The position numbers and the translations under genes are program-made. From Alphaproteobacteria bacterium (lineage in GTDB: Bacteria; Pseudomonadota; Alphaproteobacteria; Micropepsales; Micropepsaceae), in contig JAATGL010000124.1 in the NCBI GenBank assembly GCA_015654705.1, positions 1 through 36,120 of the forward strand: 36,120 nt of DNA, in the 5' to 3' direction. Shown piece by piece: positions 17,205 through 23,976 of this stretch. The notes beneath the pieces are model-generated. The model did no database searches. It saw nothing but the letters and a program-made list of their open reading frames with translations, and was not told the origin of the DNA. Position 1 is the first letter of the stretch. Each line of letters begins with the position of its first letter.

Positions 17205-17229
17205 AATTTAACGGTCGATAAATTTAACG
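17199..17229. repeat. two 15-bp direct repeats (TCGATNAATTTAACG), 16-bp period
   Basis: Copies lie at 17199-17213 and 17215-17229 and differ at one base (C versus A at position 6). A 16-base period is close to one and a half helical turns. The position just upstream of the giant gene's leader suggests tandem binding sites for a regulator. No other function is visible, and the copies are far too few for a CRISPR array or an origin. Confidence 0.5.
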
Positions 17230-17497
17230 CAGCCTCGATCAAAGCATTTGCGTGGCGTTGCTGGCGCCACACTCAGATGCTTCAGCGCGAGCGACGCAGT
17301 CATCTCTCGATCGTCAGTTTTCGAAAATCGGGGAAACTATAAGGTTTTGGCATGACAGAACAAGCAGAGCGGACGCACGGAATTGCTTTGTTTATTTGCT
17401 TTTTTTTAACGATTGCATATGCACCATCAGTTTCTTTTTGCAGTCGCAAGTGCTAGCGCTGCCTGACCGAATCACTTCTCGAAACGGAGGGCCGCTC

Positions 17498-18526
17498 CTA
17501 TGTGGACAACGGCACGGCCAGGGAATTTTCCGTGACCGCAAACCTCGAACTGTCGGCTGGCCACAAGTCACCGATGGCCAAATCCATTGCTCGCATCGCC
17601 TGCAATTCGTGCCACCAGCTTTTCGCCAGCGGCGCGGCGCCGTAGAGGTGCATCAGGCCGCCCAGATGCGCCCGCATCGCCCTGGCAAGCCGTTGCGCGT
17701 AGATGGCGCACGGGTCGGCGCCTCGCGCGCGACGATCCAGCACGAGCGCGGCGAGATGGGCGCCGCGCAATGCGCCGGCAATGCCGTCTCCGCTAATCGG
17801 ATCGAAGCGCATGGCGGCGTCTCCGATGCGCATCGCCGCTCCGGCGGCCCGCGATGAAACGAAGAGGCTAGGCGCGGCGGATGACGGCGGGGACGATGGT
17901 CCAAGCTGCGCGACGGCCCGGCACGAATACCTGGATTCACCAAGCAGCGCGTCAAGGCGGATGTTCTCGCCGAGCGCAACCCCCATCAGAACGGCCTCGC
18001 GGCCGCGGACAGGCAAGAGAACCAGCCATCCGCTCTCCACGGTCTCGACATGCAGCGCCCAGGCATCGGCCGCGTCGCGGAGAAGCACTTGCGCCTGCAC
18101 CGCCTGCCGCGCGCCTCCCTCCAGATAATGACCGCGGCCGTCGGACCTTGCGGCAATAATGTCGGGCCCGCCGTCCGCACCTTTGTCGTCCCATTCGACC
18201 AGCTCGTTGCGCTTCAGCGCAGAGCGCATTTGCGAAGCCAGCGCCGCGACGTCGACCACGCGGGCCTGATCGTCGAGAATGGCGGGCTCCATACCATCCC
18301 AGGACAGGATCCGCCGCTCGAGCACAGGACCCTTCGCCGCATGCAGCAGAGCGGGCCCCCAAATCCGCTCGAGCAGAAAGAGCGCCGCGCCGTTCAAGGC
18401 AACGCACCGCGAACGCGGCGGAGCCACGGCGCGCATCGCGACGGGATGGGCGAGCCGCGTGAGGATCTGCGCGGCGCTGAGCCCGGCGACTCCGCCGCCG
18501 AAAATCGTGATGGGCTTCCTTCGCAT
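17498..18526 (-). CDS. FAD-dependent monooxygenase-like protein (QhpG/LodB-like)
   Basis: A 342-residue flavoprotein. The dinucleotide-binding motif G-G-G-V-A-G (residues 10-15) follows a hydrophobic strand, and G-D-A-A-M-R-F-D-P-I-S-G-D-G at about 235-248 is the second FAD motif of group A monooxygenases. The flavin-dependent halogenase signature W-x-W-x-I-P is absent, so halogenase activity is unlikely. It is short for the family (QhpG is over 400 residues as I recall). In quinoprotein systems such flavoproteins (LodB for the lysine oxidase LodA, QhpG for quinohemoprotein amine dehydrogenase) hydroxylate the tryptophan that becomes the quinone cofactor. It is the last gene of the operon, starting 6 bases after the ferritin-like gene, which supports a shared role. 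The family is firm, the quinone role is inference. Confidence 0.78.
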   Translation of the reverse strand: MRRKPITIFGGGVAGLSAAQILTRLAHPVAMRAVAPPRSRCVALNGAALFLLERIWGPALLHAAKGPVLERRILSWDGMEPAILDDQARVVDVAALASQMRSALKRNELVEWDDKGADGGPDIIAARSDGRGHYLEGGARQAVQAQVLLRDAADAWALHVETVESGWLVLLPVRGREAVLMGVALGENIRLDALLGESRYSCRAVAQLGPSSPPSSAAPSLFVSSRAAGAAMRIGDAAMRFDPISGDGIAGALRGAHLAALVLDRRARGADPCAIYAQRLARAMRAHLGGLMHLYGAAPLAKSWWHELQAMRAMDLAIGDLWPADSSRFAVTENSLAVPLST

Positions 18527-18532
18527 CGGCCG

Positions 18533-20485
18533 TCAACGGCCGGCGGCCGCCGCCTCCGCCAGAGCGGCCTCTATCGCCTTCTTCATGGCGTCCATGCGCG
18601 ATGCTTGATCTTTCGCAACCGCGCCGACAGGACCGCCGCGGCCCTGCAGATTCTGGACGATCCCCTGCCCCGGCTCGAACATCCGATCGACGGCGTCGGG
18701 CGTTATCAATTCGTGCAGCTGTTTCGCGCAGCCCGTCTCACCCGCATCGTTCGCGAACCAGGGCGGATAGCCGTTCGGCCAGTCCGGCGATGCAAATCTG
18801 GGACCGTATCCGTTCTGCACCAGAAAGCTCGCCGCCGAGTCGAGCGCGAACATCGCCAGATGCGAGAGGTCCAGCCATCGGCCACGCGACATACGGCCGA
18901 GCATGAAGGTGATGAACAGAACCTGGAGCAGGAGCAGATAATGGGCGTCGCACAAATCCTGAACGCCGTTCCAGGGCTCGGGCGCCGGACTGCCGGGAGG
19001 CGCTATTTTGTTGAGATAGGCGGCCGGCTTCTGGCCGGCCAGATGGGCCTTCACGCGGCGAAAGCGATCCCAATGATCGTCGCCCTCGTCGATGATCGTC
19101 TTGACCAGCTGCTTGAGCCGGAACCTCAAATCTTCCTGCTGCGGCATGGCGATATGATGCAGCGAAACCAAGATCCGGGTGTACATGCCGTCGAGTTGCT
19201 GGGGATCGTCATTGTAGATCGAGCTTGGCGCTTCGATCGCGATGAACTGGTCGAGAACGTCCGGCTGCAGGGCGCGCAACGCGAAATTGCGCCGCAAATC
19301 CTGTCCGATGACCTCCGCCCGCGTGATCACCGGCGGACACCCAAGCATTCGCAGCATTTCGTTGACCCAGCGAAAATGCCGCATCTCGTCGACGGCGATA
19401 CCGAAAATCTCCGCCCGGGCCTGATAGCGGCGCAACGCGCCCCTGCGCCATCGGCCGGGCGGCCTTGCCGGCGCCGCGATCGAATATTTCGCGAACAGAT
19501 ATTCGACGCACAGCGCGTGCTCGAGCCTGGCCAGGCCGGCCAGTTCGTGCGCGATCTGGTCGAGCGTCATGATCTGGTCCGGATCGATCAGCGGCCATTC
19601 GGGCTTGCGCGGCACGACGCCTTCGCGGTCCGAGGTGACGATCGGCAGCGTCTCCCAGTTCATGATCAGATCGGTTTCGCTCATATTGCCGGCCATCCAT
19701 TCGGCCGGCGTGCTCGCCGGCCTGGCCGGCTCGGGCAATGTGCGGTCGCGCTGGAAATTGAGAACCTGCGCGTCCCCGGTAATTCCAACGACGATGTCGG
19801 GTTTGCTAGAGGCCCAATAGTAGCAGTAGCAATCGGCGAAATCCCATTGCCATGGCGAGCACAGATTCTGCGTGAGTTCGCCCGGCGGTATGAGGTCGGG
19901 ATCGATCACGCCGTCCGGCGTCAGGAAGCTGTCGCGCGTTCCCGTGACGATGGCGTAGACGAGCCCTCCGCCATCGCCCCGCTGCAACGCTGGCAGTGCC
20001 GCATTTTCTTCCAGCGCCGTCTGAATTCCGGCGAGCCGGTCGCGGTCGGATTGCGATGCGGGCAGCGGTCCCACGACGACGGTGCGCGTTCCGGGCTCCA
20101 GATCGATGATTTTGCGCAGCACGAGATAGCCGTCGACACCGGCCAGGGACGCGACTTCGTCCTTCGCCGGCTCCTTGCCGAACCGCGCCTTGACGAGCAG
20201 CAGGAAGAGGTCCTGTTTGAGGTCGTCTTCCGTCAACGCCGGCAGGGCCGGATTCTCGGCCAGCTTCAGCGCCCTGAGCTTGGCGCCGGCGCCGTATTGG
20301 AAATCGAACACAAGACCCGGAAGAAAATGGCGGTCGAGCACGCGCACGTCGAATTCCAGTCCGGGATGCGCGTTGCCGACGCCGCTTTCGGGACGCGCGG
20401 TCATCGGATTGCCTGCGACGAGATGGTCGGCCCGCGCCGTCAGGTTGCGCGGCAGAACGGGGCGGATCGGGATTTCGCTGCTCAT
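18533..20485 (-). CDS. ferritin-like protein with a LodA-C-terminus-like N-terminal half
   Basis: A 650-residue protein. Residues 300-480 look like the VioB-type ferritin-like domain: L-x-x-L-E-H-A-L-C-V-E-Y-L-F (Glu322, His323, Glu328), A-E-I-F-G-I-A-V-D-E-M-R-H (Glu359, Glu367, His370) and D-E-G-D-D-H (Glu467, His471), suitable for a diiron centre. Residues 40-235 differ: F-L-P-G-L (54-58) and L-C-S-P-W-Q-W-D-F near 208-216, followed by C219, C221, Y-Y-W and P-D, recall the end of LodA/GoxA-type CTQ oxidases (F-F-P-G-I-E and P-W-Q-x-D), as I remember them. Cys209, Trp212, Cys219, Cys221 and Trp224 are candidate modification sites. The start ATG overlaps the radical SAM stop as ATGA, so the genes are translationally coupled. 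The ferritin-like call is firm; the LodA relation needs an alignment. Confidence 0.75.
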   Translation of the reverse strand: MSSEIPIRPVLPRNLTARADHLVAGNPMTARPESGVGNAHPGLEFDVRVLDRHFLPGLVFDFQYGAGAKLRALKLAENPALPALTEDDLKQDLFLLLVKARFGKEPAKDEVASLAGVDGYLVLRKIIDLEPGTRTVVVGPLPASQSDRDRLAGIQTALEENAALPALQRGDGGGLVYAIVTGTRDSFLTPDGVIDPDLIPPGELTQNLCSPWQWDFADCYCYYWASSKPDIVVGITGDAQVLNFQRDRTLPEPARPASTPAEWMAGNMSETDLIMNWETLPIVTSDREGVVPRKPEWPLIDPDQIMTLDQIAHELAGLARLEHALCVEYLFAKYSIAAPARPPGRWRRGALRRYQARAEIFGIAVDEMRHFRWVNEMLRMLGCPPVITRAEVIGQDLRRNFALRALQPDVLDQFIAIEAPSSIYNDDPQQLDGMYTRILVSLHHIAMPQQEDLRFRLKQLVKTIIDEGDDHWDRFRRVKAHLAGQKPAAYLNKIAPPGSPAPEPWNGVQDLCDAHYLLLLQVLFITFMLGRMSRGRWLDLSHLAMFALDSAASFLVQNGYGPRFASPDWPNGYPPWFANDAGETGCAKQLHELITPDAVDRMFEPGQGIVQNLQGRGGPVGAVAKDQASRMDAMKKAIEAALAEAAAAGR

Positions 20486-21822
20486 CTCGGCCTCGTCCGG
20501 TCATCCGGGAGCGTGGCGGCACCGAACAGTTTGGGACGCGCCGCGCTGAGCGTCGCATAGGCTTCCAGGCAGAAGCCGAGCCAGCCGCGGATGTAATCGC
20601 AGTGCGTCCGGCCGCGTGCGGCGACTTCGTGATAGCAGCCGCCGCCGCACAGATACCGCGCCCAGCAGGAGCGGCATGGTTCCTGGCGGTCGACGGCCTT
20701 GTCGGAGAGATGATCATGGCGGCGTTCGTCGTCGATTCCGCCGGCGAGGCTGCCGAAGCGAAAGCGGTCATCTCCCACCAGGCGGTGACATCCGAACGCG
20801 TCTCCGTCGGCGTCGATGCTGAGGTAGCCGGCACCGGCGCCGCAGGGATGCGCGCGGGCCGAGCCCTTGTGGAGCTCGTGCAGCGCGGTCTGAAGATTGG
20901 CGAAGCCATAACGCTCGCCGGCGAGCAGCTTTGCCAGGGCGTGGCGGCCGCATGCGATCATCGCCTGCGTGAAGCGGTCCGCAGCCTCGCCATGGATTTC
21001 CGTCTCCGGCCTGGGCGCGGCGACGACCGGCGCGAAACCGGCCGCATCGAATCCGAGCGATAGAACGTGATCGAGCACCGGGATCAGCGGACCGGTTTCT
21101 GCCGTCACTGTCATGCGCGCGTCCAACTGGCGGGGCCGCTGGTCCAGCAGGTGCCCCAGCCCGCGCAATGTGCGCGCGGTCGACGGCTTGCCGCCCAGCA
21201 TCGGGCGCTGGCGGTCTTGAACGCCGTCCGGCCCGTCGATGCTGACGGTGATGCTGAAGGGATAGTCATGGAACAGCTGCGCGTCCGCCGCCGTGACCAA
21301 CGTCGCATTGGTCGTCAGCGAAAACGCACAACGATGCCCGCTGCGCTGCGCCGCGTCTGCGGCATGGCGCACTGTGGCATGCAGCAGCGCACGGTTCAGC
21401 AGCGGTTCGCCGCCCATGAAAGCGATGACGACGCGCGACCCCGCCGGCGCCCATTCCAGGAGGCGGTCGACGCTGGCGCGGGCCGTCTCCAGGCTCATCA
21501 CCTTCTTGGCGCCGCCGAAAGTGCCCTGCTCGGCATAGCAATAGCCGCATCCCATGTTGCAGCTTTGCGCGATGTTGAGCGACAGCGCGGTGATGTTCGG
21601 CGGCGCGGCCGGAGCGGTCGGCGGTTCCGCGGTCGGACGATCGAGCAGAGCGGCAATCTCGGCCGGCATCGGCTCGGCGCCATTCAGGCGAAGCGCACGT
21701 TCGAGCCGCTGCGCGGTGTCGTCGCCGATGTCGTAAATCCGGCTGCCGCCAACGACAAAAAGGTGATGGCCCGCCGCACTGGAGAACGGCTTCAGCCTGG
21801 CCGATGGCGCCAGGGCGATCAT
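20482..21822 (-). CDS. radical SAM/SPASM peptide-modifying enzyme, QhpD-like
   Basis: A 446-residue enzyme. The radical SAM cluster motif C-N-M-G-C-G-Y-C lies at residues 88-95 (Cys88, Cys92, Cys95), G-G-E-P at 137-140 contacts SAM, and a SPASM domain follows with Cys327, Cys345, Cys383, Cys386, Cys392, Cys396, Cys408 and Cys418 as likely ligands of auxiliary clusters. The string C-R-S-C-W-A-R-Y-L-C-G-G-G-C is close to that of QhpD, which makes thioether cross-links in the gamma subunit of quinohemoprotein amine dehydrogenase. The first 45 residues may be a small peptide-recognition domain. The ATG at 21822 overlaps the upstream stop as ATGA; a longer frame to 22050 reads arginine-rich noise through the previous gene. 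No short precursor peptide gene is visible, so the substrate may be one of its large operon partners. Confidence 0.9.
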   Translation of the reverse strand: MIALAPSARLKPFSSAAGHHLFVVGGSRIYDIGDDTAQRLERALRLNGAEPMPAEIAALLDRPTAEPPTAPAAPPNITALSLNIAQSCNMGCGYCYAEQGTFGGAKKVMSLETARASVDRLLEWAPAGSRVVIAFMGGEPLLNRALLHATVRHAADAAQRSGHRCAFSLTTNATLVTAADAQLFHDYPFSITVSIDGPDGVQDRQRPMLGGKPSTARTLRGLGHLLDQRPRQLDARMTVTAETGPLIPVLDHVLSLGFDAAGFAPVVAAPRPETEIHGEAADRFTQAMIACGRHALAKLLAGERYGFANLQTALHELHKGSARAHPCGAGAGYLSIDADGDAFGCHRLVGDDRFRFGSLAGGIDDERRHDHLSDKAVDRQEPCRSCWARYLCGGGCYHEVAARGRTHCDYIRGWLGFCLEAYATLSAARPKLFGAATLPDDRTRPR

Positions 21823-23516
21823 CGCACGACGCCGTCCGGTGGCTTCAGAGTTGCGGTCCGCGCCGCGCTCTGCCGGAGCTCGGCGGCGTTCTCGCGTTCC
21901 TTCTCGGCGCGAATGGCGTCGAACCAGCGCCTGAACGCCTCCATCTGGCGCCGCGTGAGATGAAGCGGCCGCCGGTCCGAGCCGCGCATCAGCGCCGGCA
22001 TGCGCTTGTCGTAATAGACCGAGAGCGGATCGTCCTGGCAGCGGATCCATTGTTCGATCAGGCCTTCATTGTCGCGCACGATCTGCTCGAAGAATTCCTC
22101 CGCGCTGTTGCGGCGATGGCGCCAGGTCCCGAGCGCAAACAAGGGCAGATCCGTCACCGTTCGGGCGCTCAAATCGCCCCAGATCGGCTTGCCGGGATCG
22201 ATTGGGACCTCGCCGTCGCCGCGATACACCGCGGCGCTCGCGTTCTCCTCGCGTCGCTGCTCCGCCCAGGCGTCGAGATTGCTGGCGCCGGCGGTTTCGA
22301 AGGCGCGGTCGAGCAGATCCTGGATTTCCATTTTCGCGGCGAGGATGTTGCCGCCGGCGGCCCATGCCGGATCGCGCGGGCCGGCCCGGTTCTCCTTGTC
22401 GATCAGATCGTCGGCAATCGAAATGGGCGGGCGACGGTCCGGCGAGAAATGCGGCGGGCCGACCACGATGCGCGCCTTCGCGGTTCCAACGCTTTTCAAC
22501 GTGCAGGAGATGATCCCGTCTCCGAGATCGTCGACCAGCCCCAGGCTGGAAAGAATCGCGCCGTCGCCCCGCCAGGTCGCGAAAAGACCGGGCGGCAGCT
22601 TTCCCACGTCGGCAAGCGGACCGACGGCAGCGCGCATCAATTCGCTGAGTTGGGTGTCCCGGGCGCGATAGAGCGCGAGCGTCGAACGGATCTGGGCCAG
22701 AAGGCGCCCCAGCGCAGCCGGCAATTCGCCATACCGCACCAGCTTGTAATCCATCCAGGCGGCCTGCGGGTTCAGGATGAGCTGCGTGCCCGGGAGCGCG
22801 AAATCCTTCCATTCGTCATTGGCCTTGAACCGCAGGATGAGCCAGTCGAGCAACCATGCGATCGGGCCGCGGCTCCGGGGCACCTGCTTGAGGCGTTCGC
22901 CGAGGTCGCGAGGGCCATAGGCCAGCCCCTTCGGGGCCGTGAAGCGCAACCGTATATGCGGAAAATCCGCGCTGGGCCGGATCGCGCGCAGGCTCCCCAT
23001 CGCGATGCCGCCGCTGTCCGGCGGGACAAGCGGCTGCGGCGCCTCCTTTGGCGAATAGCCCTTCAGCACATGGCTGTCATGATCGTCGCCGCGAAACCGG
23101 AGCGCGGCTTCTATACGATCGCCTTCGGAATGGGTCGCGATATAGGCCTTGTGATTGGCGTGACGGATTTCCCAATCGATGTCGGCAAGCGACAGGCCGT
23201 TGTCCCGCAGACCCTTTTCCGTGAGACGGCTGTCGTTCGCGGGCTGGCCGTCCCATTCGCCGTGCAGTTCGTAGAACGGACAGACCGGCCGGATCCCCAT
23301 TTCATCCTTGAACAGAATATACGGATCGTCGACCTGGCTGAGCGTTCCGGTCCTGTCGTCGACATTGAAGCTCGGCTCGGGATAGATGGTGGTGCGCGCG
23401 GAGCCGCGCGGCCGCAGGTCGGGAAAGGTCCACCGGAACGCCGGAACCGGATCGCGCGATCCGCCCGCGCGCGCAAACGCGATGGGCTGCTGCAACCAGA
23501 TTCTTCGAATGGCCAA
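21819..23516 (-). CDS. 565-residue protein, possible diverged LodA-like core; function unknown
   Basis: First gene of the radical SAM operon. I do not recognise it with certainty. Three stretches recall LodA/GoxA-type oxidases: I-D-W-E-I-R-H-A-N-H-K-A-Y (residues 113-125), the core D-D-L-G-D-G-I-I-S followed by V-V-G-P-P-H-F-S-P-D (329-360), and R-M-P-A-L then L-T-R-R-Q-M-x-x-F-R-R-W (505-531). It has three cysteines (79, 338, 493) and many tryptophans, and lacks the F-F-P-G-I-E segment, which appears in altered form in the ferritin-like partner. The start is TTG at 23516, with GGAGG five bases upstream (23522-23526). No signal peptide; a hydrophobic stretch at 218-229 is too short to call a membrane helix. 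It may be the substrate of the maturation enzymes or part of a split oxidase; both are inference. Confidence 0.6.
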   Translation of the reverse strand: MAIRRIWLQQPIAFARAGGSRDPVPAFRWTFPDLRPRGSARTTIYPEPSFNVDDRTGTLSQVDDPYILFKDEMGIRPVCPFYELHGEWDGQPANDSRLTEKGLRDNGLSLADIDWEIRHANHKAYIATHSEGDRIEAALRFRGDDHDSHVLKGYSPKEAPQPLVPPDSGGIAMGSLRAIRPSADFPHIRLRFTAPKGLAYGPRDLGERLKQVPRSRGPIAWLLDWLILRFKANDEWKDFALPGTQLILNPQAAWMDYKLVRYGELPAALGRLLAQIRSTLALYRARDTQLSELMRAAVGPLADVGKLPPGLFATWRGDGAILSSLGLVDDLGDGIISCTLKSVGTAKARIVVGPPHFSPDRRPPISIADDLIDKENRAGPRDPAWAAGGNILAAKMEIQDLLDRAFETAGASNLDAWAEQRREENASAAVYRGDGEVPIDPGKPIWGDLSARTVTDLPLFALGTWRHRRNSAEEFFEQIVRDNEGLIEQWIRCQDDPLSVYYDKRMPALMRGSDRRPLHLTRRQMEAFRRWFDAIRAEKERENAAELRQSAARTATLKPPDGVVR

Positions 23517-23976
23517 CCCTGCCTCCGCGAGCGGTAGAAACGCAAACCCGGCAGCGACGCATACTTAAGGTAGAGTGGAAAAGAATTTCGGCGGGAATGC
23601 AAAACCAATAGCGCCATGAATCGCCCGCGCGCGTGCAATTTCTGTGGATGACTTGAAGAAGTCCGAGTCACAATTGTGAAGGCGTTTGTCGGGTTCAAAA
23701 TTCCGCTGGCTCAACAGACGCTTTGCCGATGACGAAGCACGGCTATTCGCCGGGTGCCGGTAAAAGAGTCAGATTGACGCTTTTCGGTGCGCCGGAATCT
23801 GTCACGGCTTCGCAAGAGCGGAAATTCGCGCCACATCGGCGACCCGGCATTACAAGCCGACAATCTTCCTTGTCCGACGTGGCGTCATAATGCCGAGCGC
23901 CGAACGGCTGAGCCATGGCGCCGCCTGACGCCCTGCCCTATGGTTGTCGCAACGGTGGATTTGGACCGAAACTTCC
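23517..23976. other. divergent intergenic region between the radical SAM operon and the adenylate cyclase gene
   Basis: These 460 bases lie between two divergent transcription units and should hold both promoters. The ribosome-binding site GGAGG of the 565-residue gene is at 23522-23526 on the minus strand. A 12-base palindrome lies at 23668-23679. On the plus strand TTGACG at 23774-23779 is a plausible -35 box, but the -10 position reads poorly. Frames crossing the region lack ribosome-binding sites and protein-like composition. I looked for a small precursor-peptide gene on the minus strand and found none that convinces. Confidence 0.55.
23668..23679. promoter_or_regulatory. 12-bp perfect palindrome TCACAATTGTGA
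   Basis: A perfect palindrome in the divergent region, 152 bases upstream of the 565-residue gene and about 300 bases upstream of the cyclase gene. Its half-site TTGTGA resembles Crp/Fnr-family half-sites, but the arms are joined directly rather than spaced by about six bases, so classical CRP binding is not expected. It is a candidate operator for either unit. Confidence 0.35.

Larger units (their letters stand above)
17117..17497. other. AT-richer intergenic region upstream of the giant gene
   Basis: These 381 bases lie between the flavoprotein stop and the giant gene start, both on the minus strand. Base composition is visibly lower in GC than the flanking genes, with T and A runs near 17390-17440. 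The half nearest the giant gene holds an inverted repeat and two 15-base direct repeats, listed separately, and the ribosome-binding site AAGGGA at 17125-17130. A possible minus-strand promoter is TTGATC, 16 bases, TATCGA overlapping the direct repeats, a weak match. I see no coding frame and no clear terminator for the upstream operon. Confidence 0.6.

Noticed and set aside
10778-17221. Plus-strand open frame of 2147 codons opposite the giant gene, with others of 200 to 875 codons beside it
   Set aside because: They are the antisense of a GC-rich periodic coding array, where stops are rare in certain frames. The product is Gly/Arg/Val/Asp-rich with no fold signature, and the minus frame has the ribosome-binding site, RTX end and terminator.
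17437-17463. Possible terminator hairpin after the flavoprotein gene
   Set aside because: The stem is imperfect and on the minus strand is followed by A residues, not T residues, so it does not fit an intrinsic terminator.
17498-18526. Flavin-dependent tryptophan halogenase
   Set aside because: The W-x-W-x-I-P halogenase motif and the usual length of about 500 residues are missing; a LodB/QhpG-like monooxygenase fits better.
21823-22050. Upstream extension of the radical SAM gene
   Set aside because: It overlaps the preceding gene by over 200 bases and has shadow-like composition; the ATGA junction at 21819-21822 is the natural start.
23111-23698. Possible precursor peptide gene at the head of the radical SAM operon
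   Set aside because: The frame overlaps the 565-residue gene in another frame for most of its length, has no ribosome-binding site at its start and shows no leader/core organisation.
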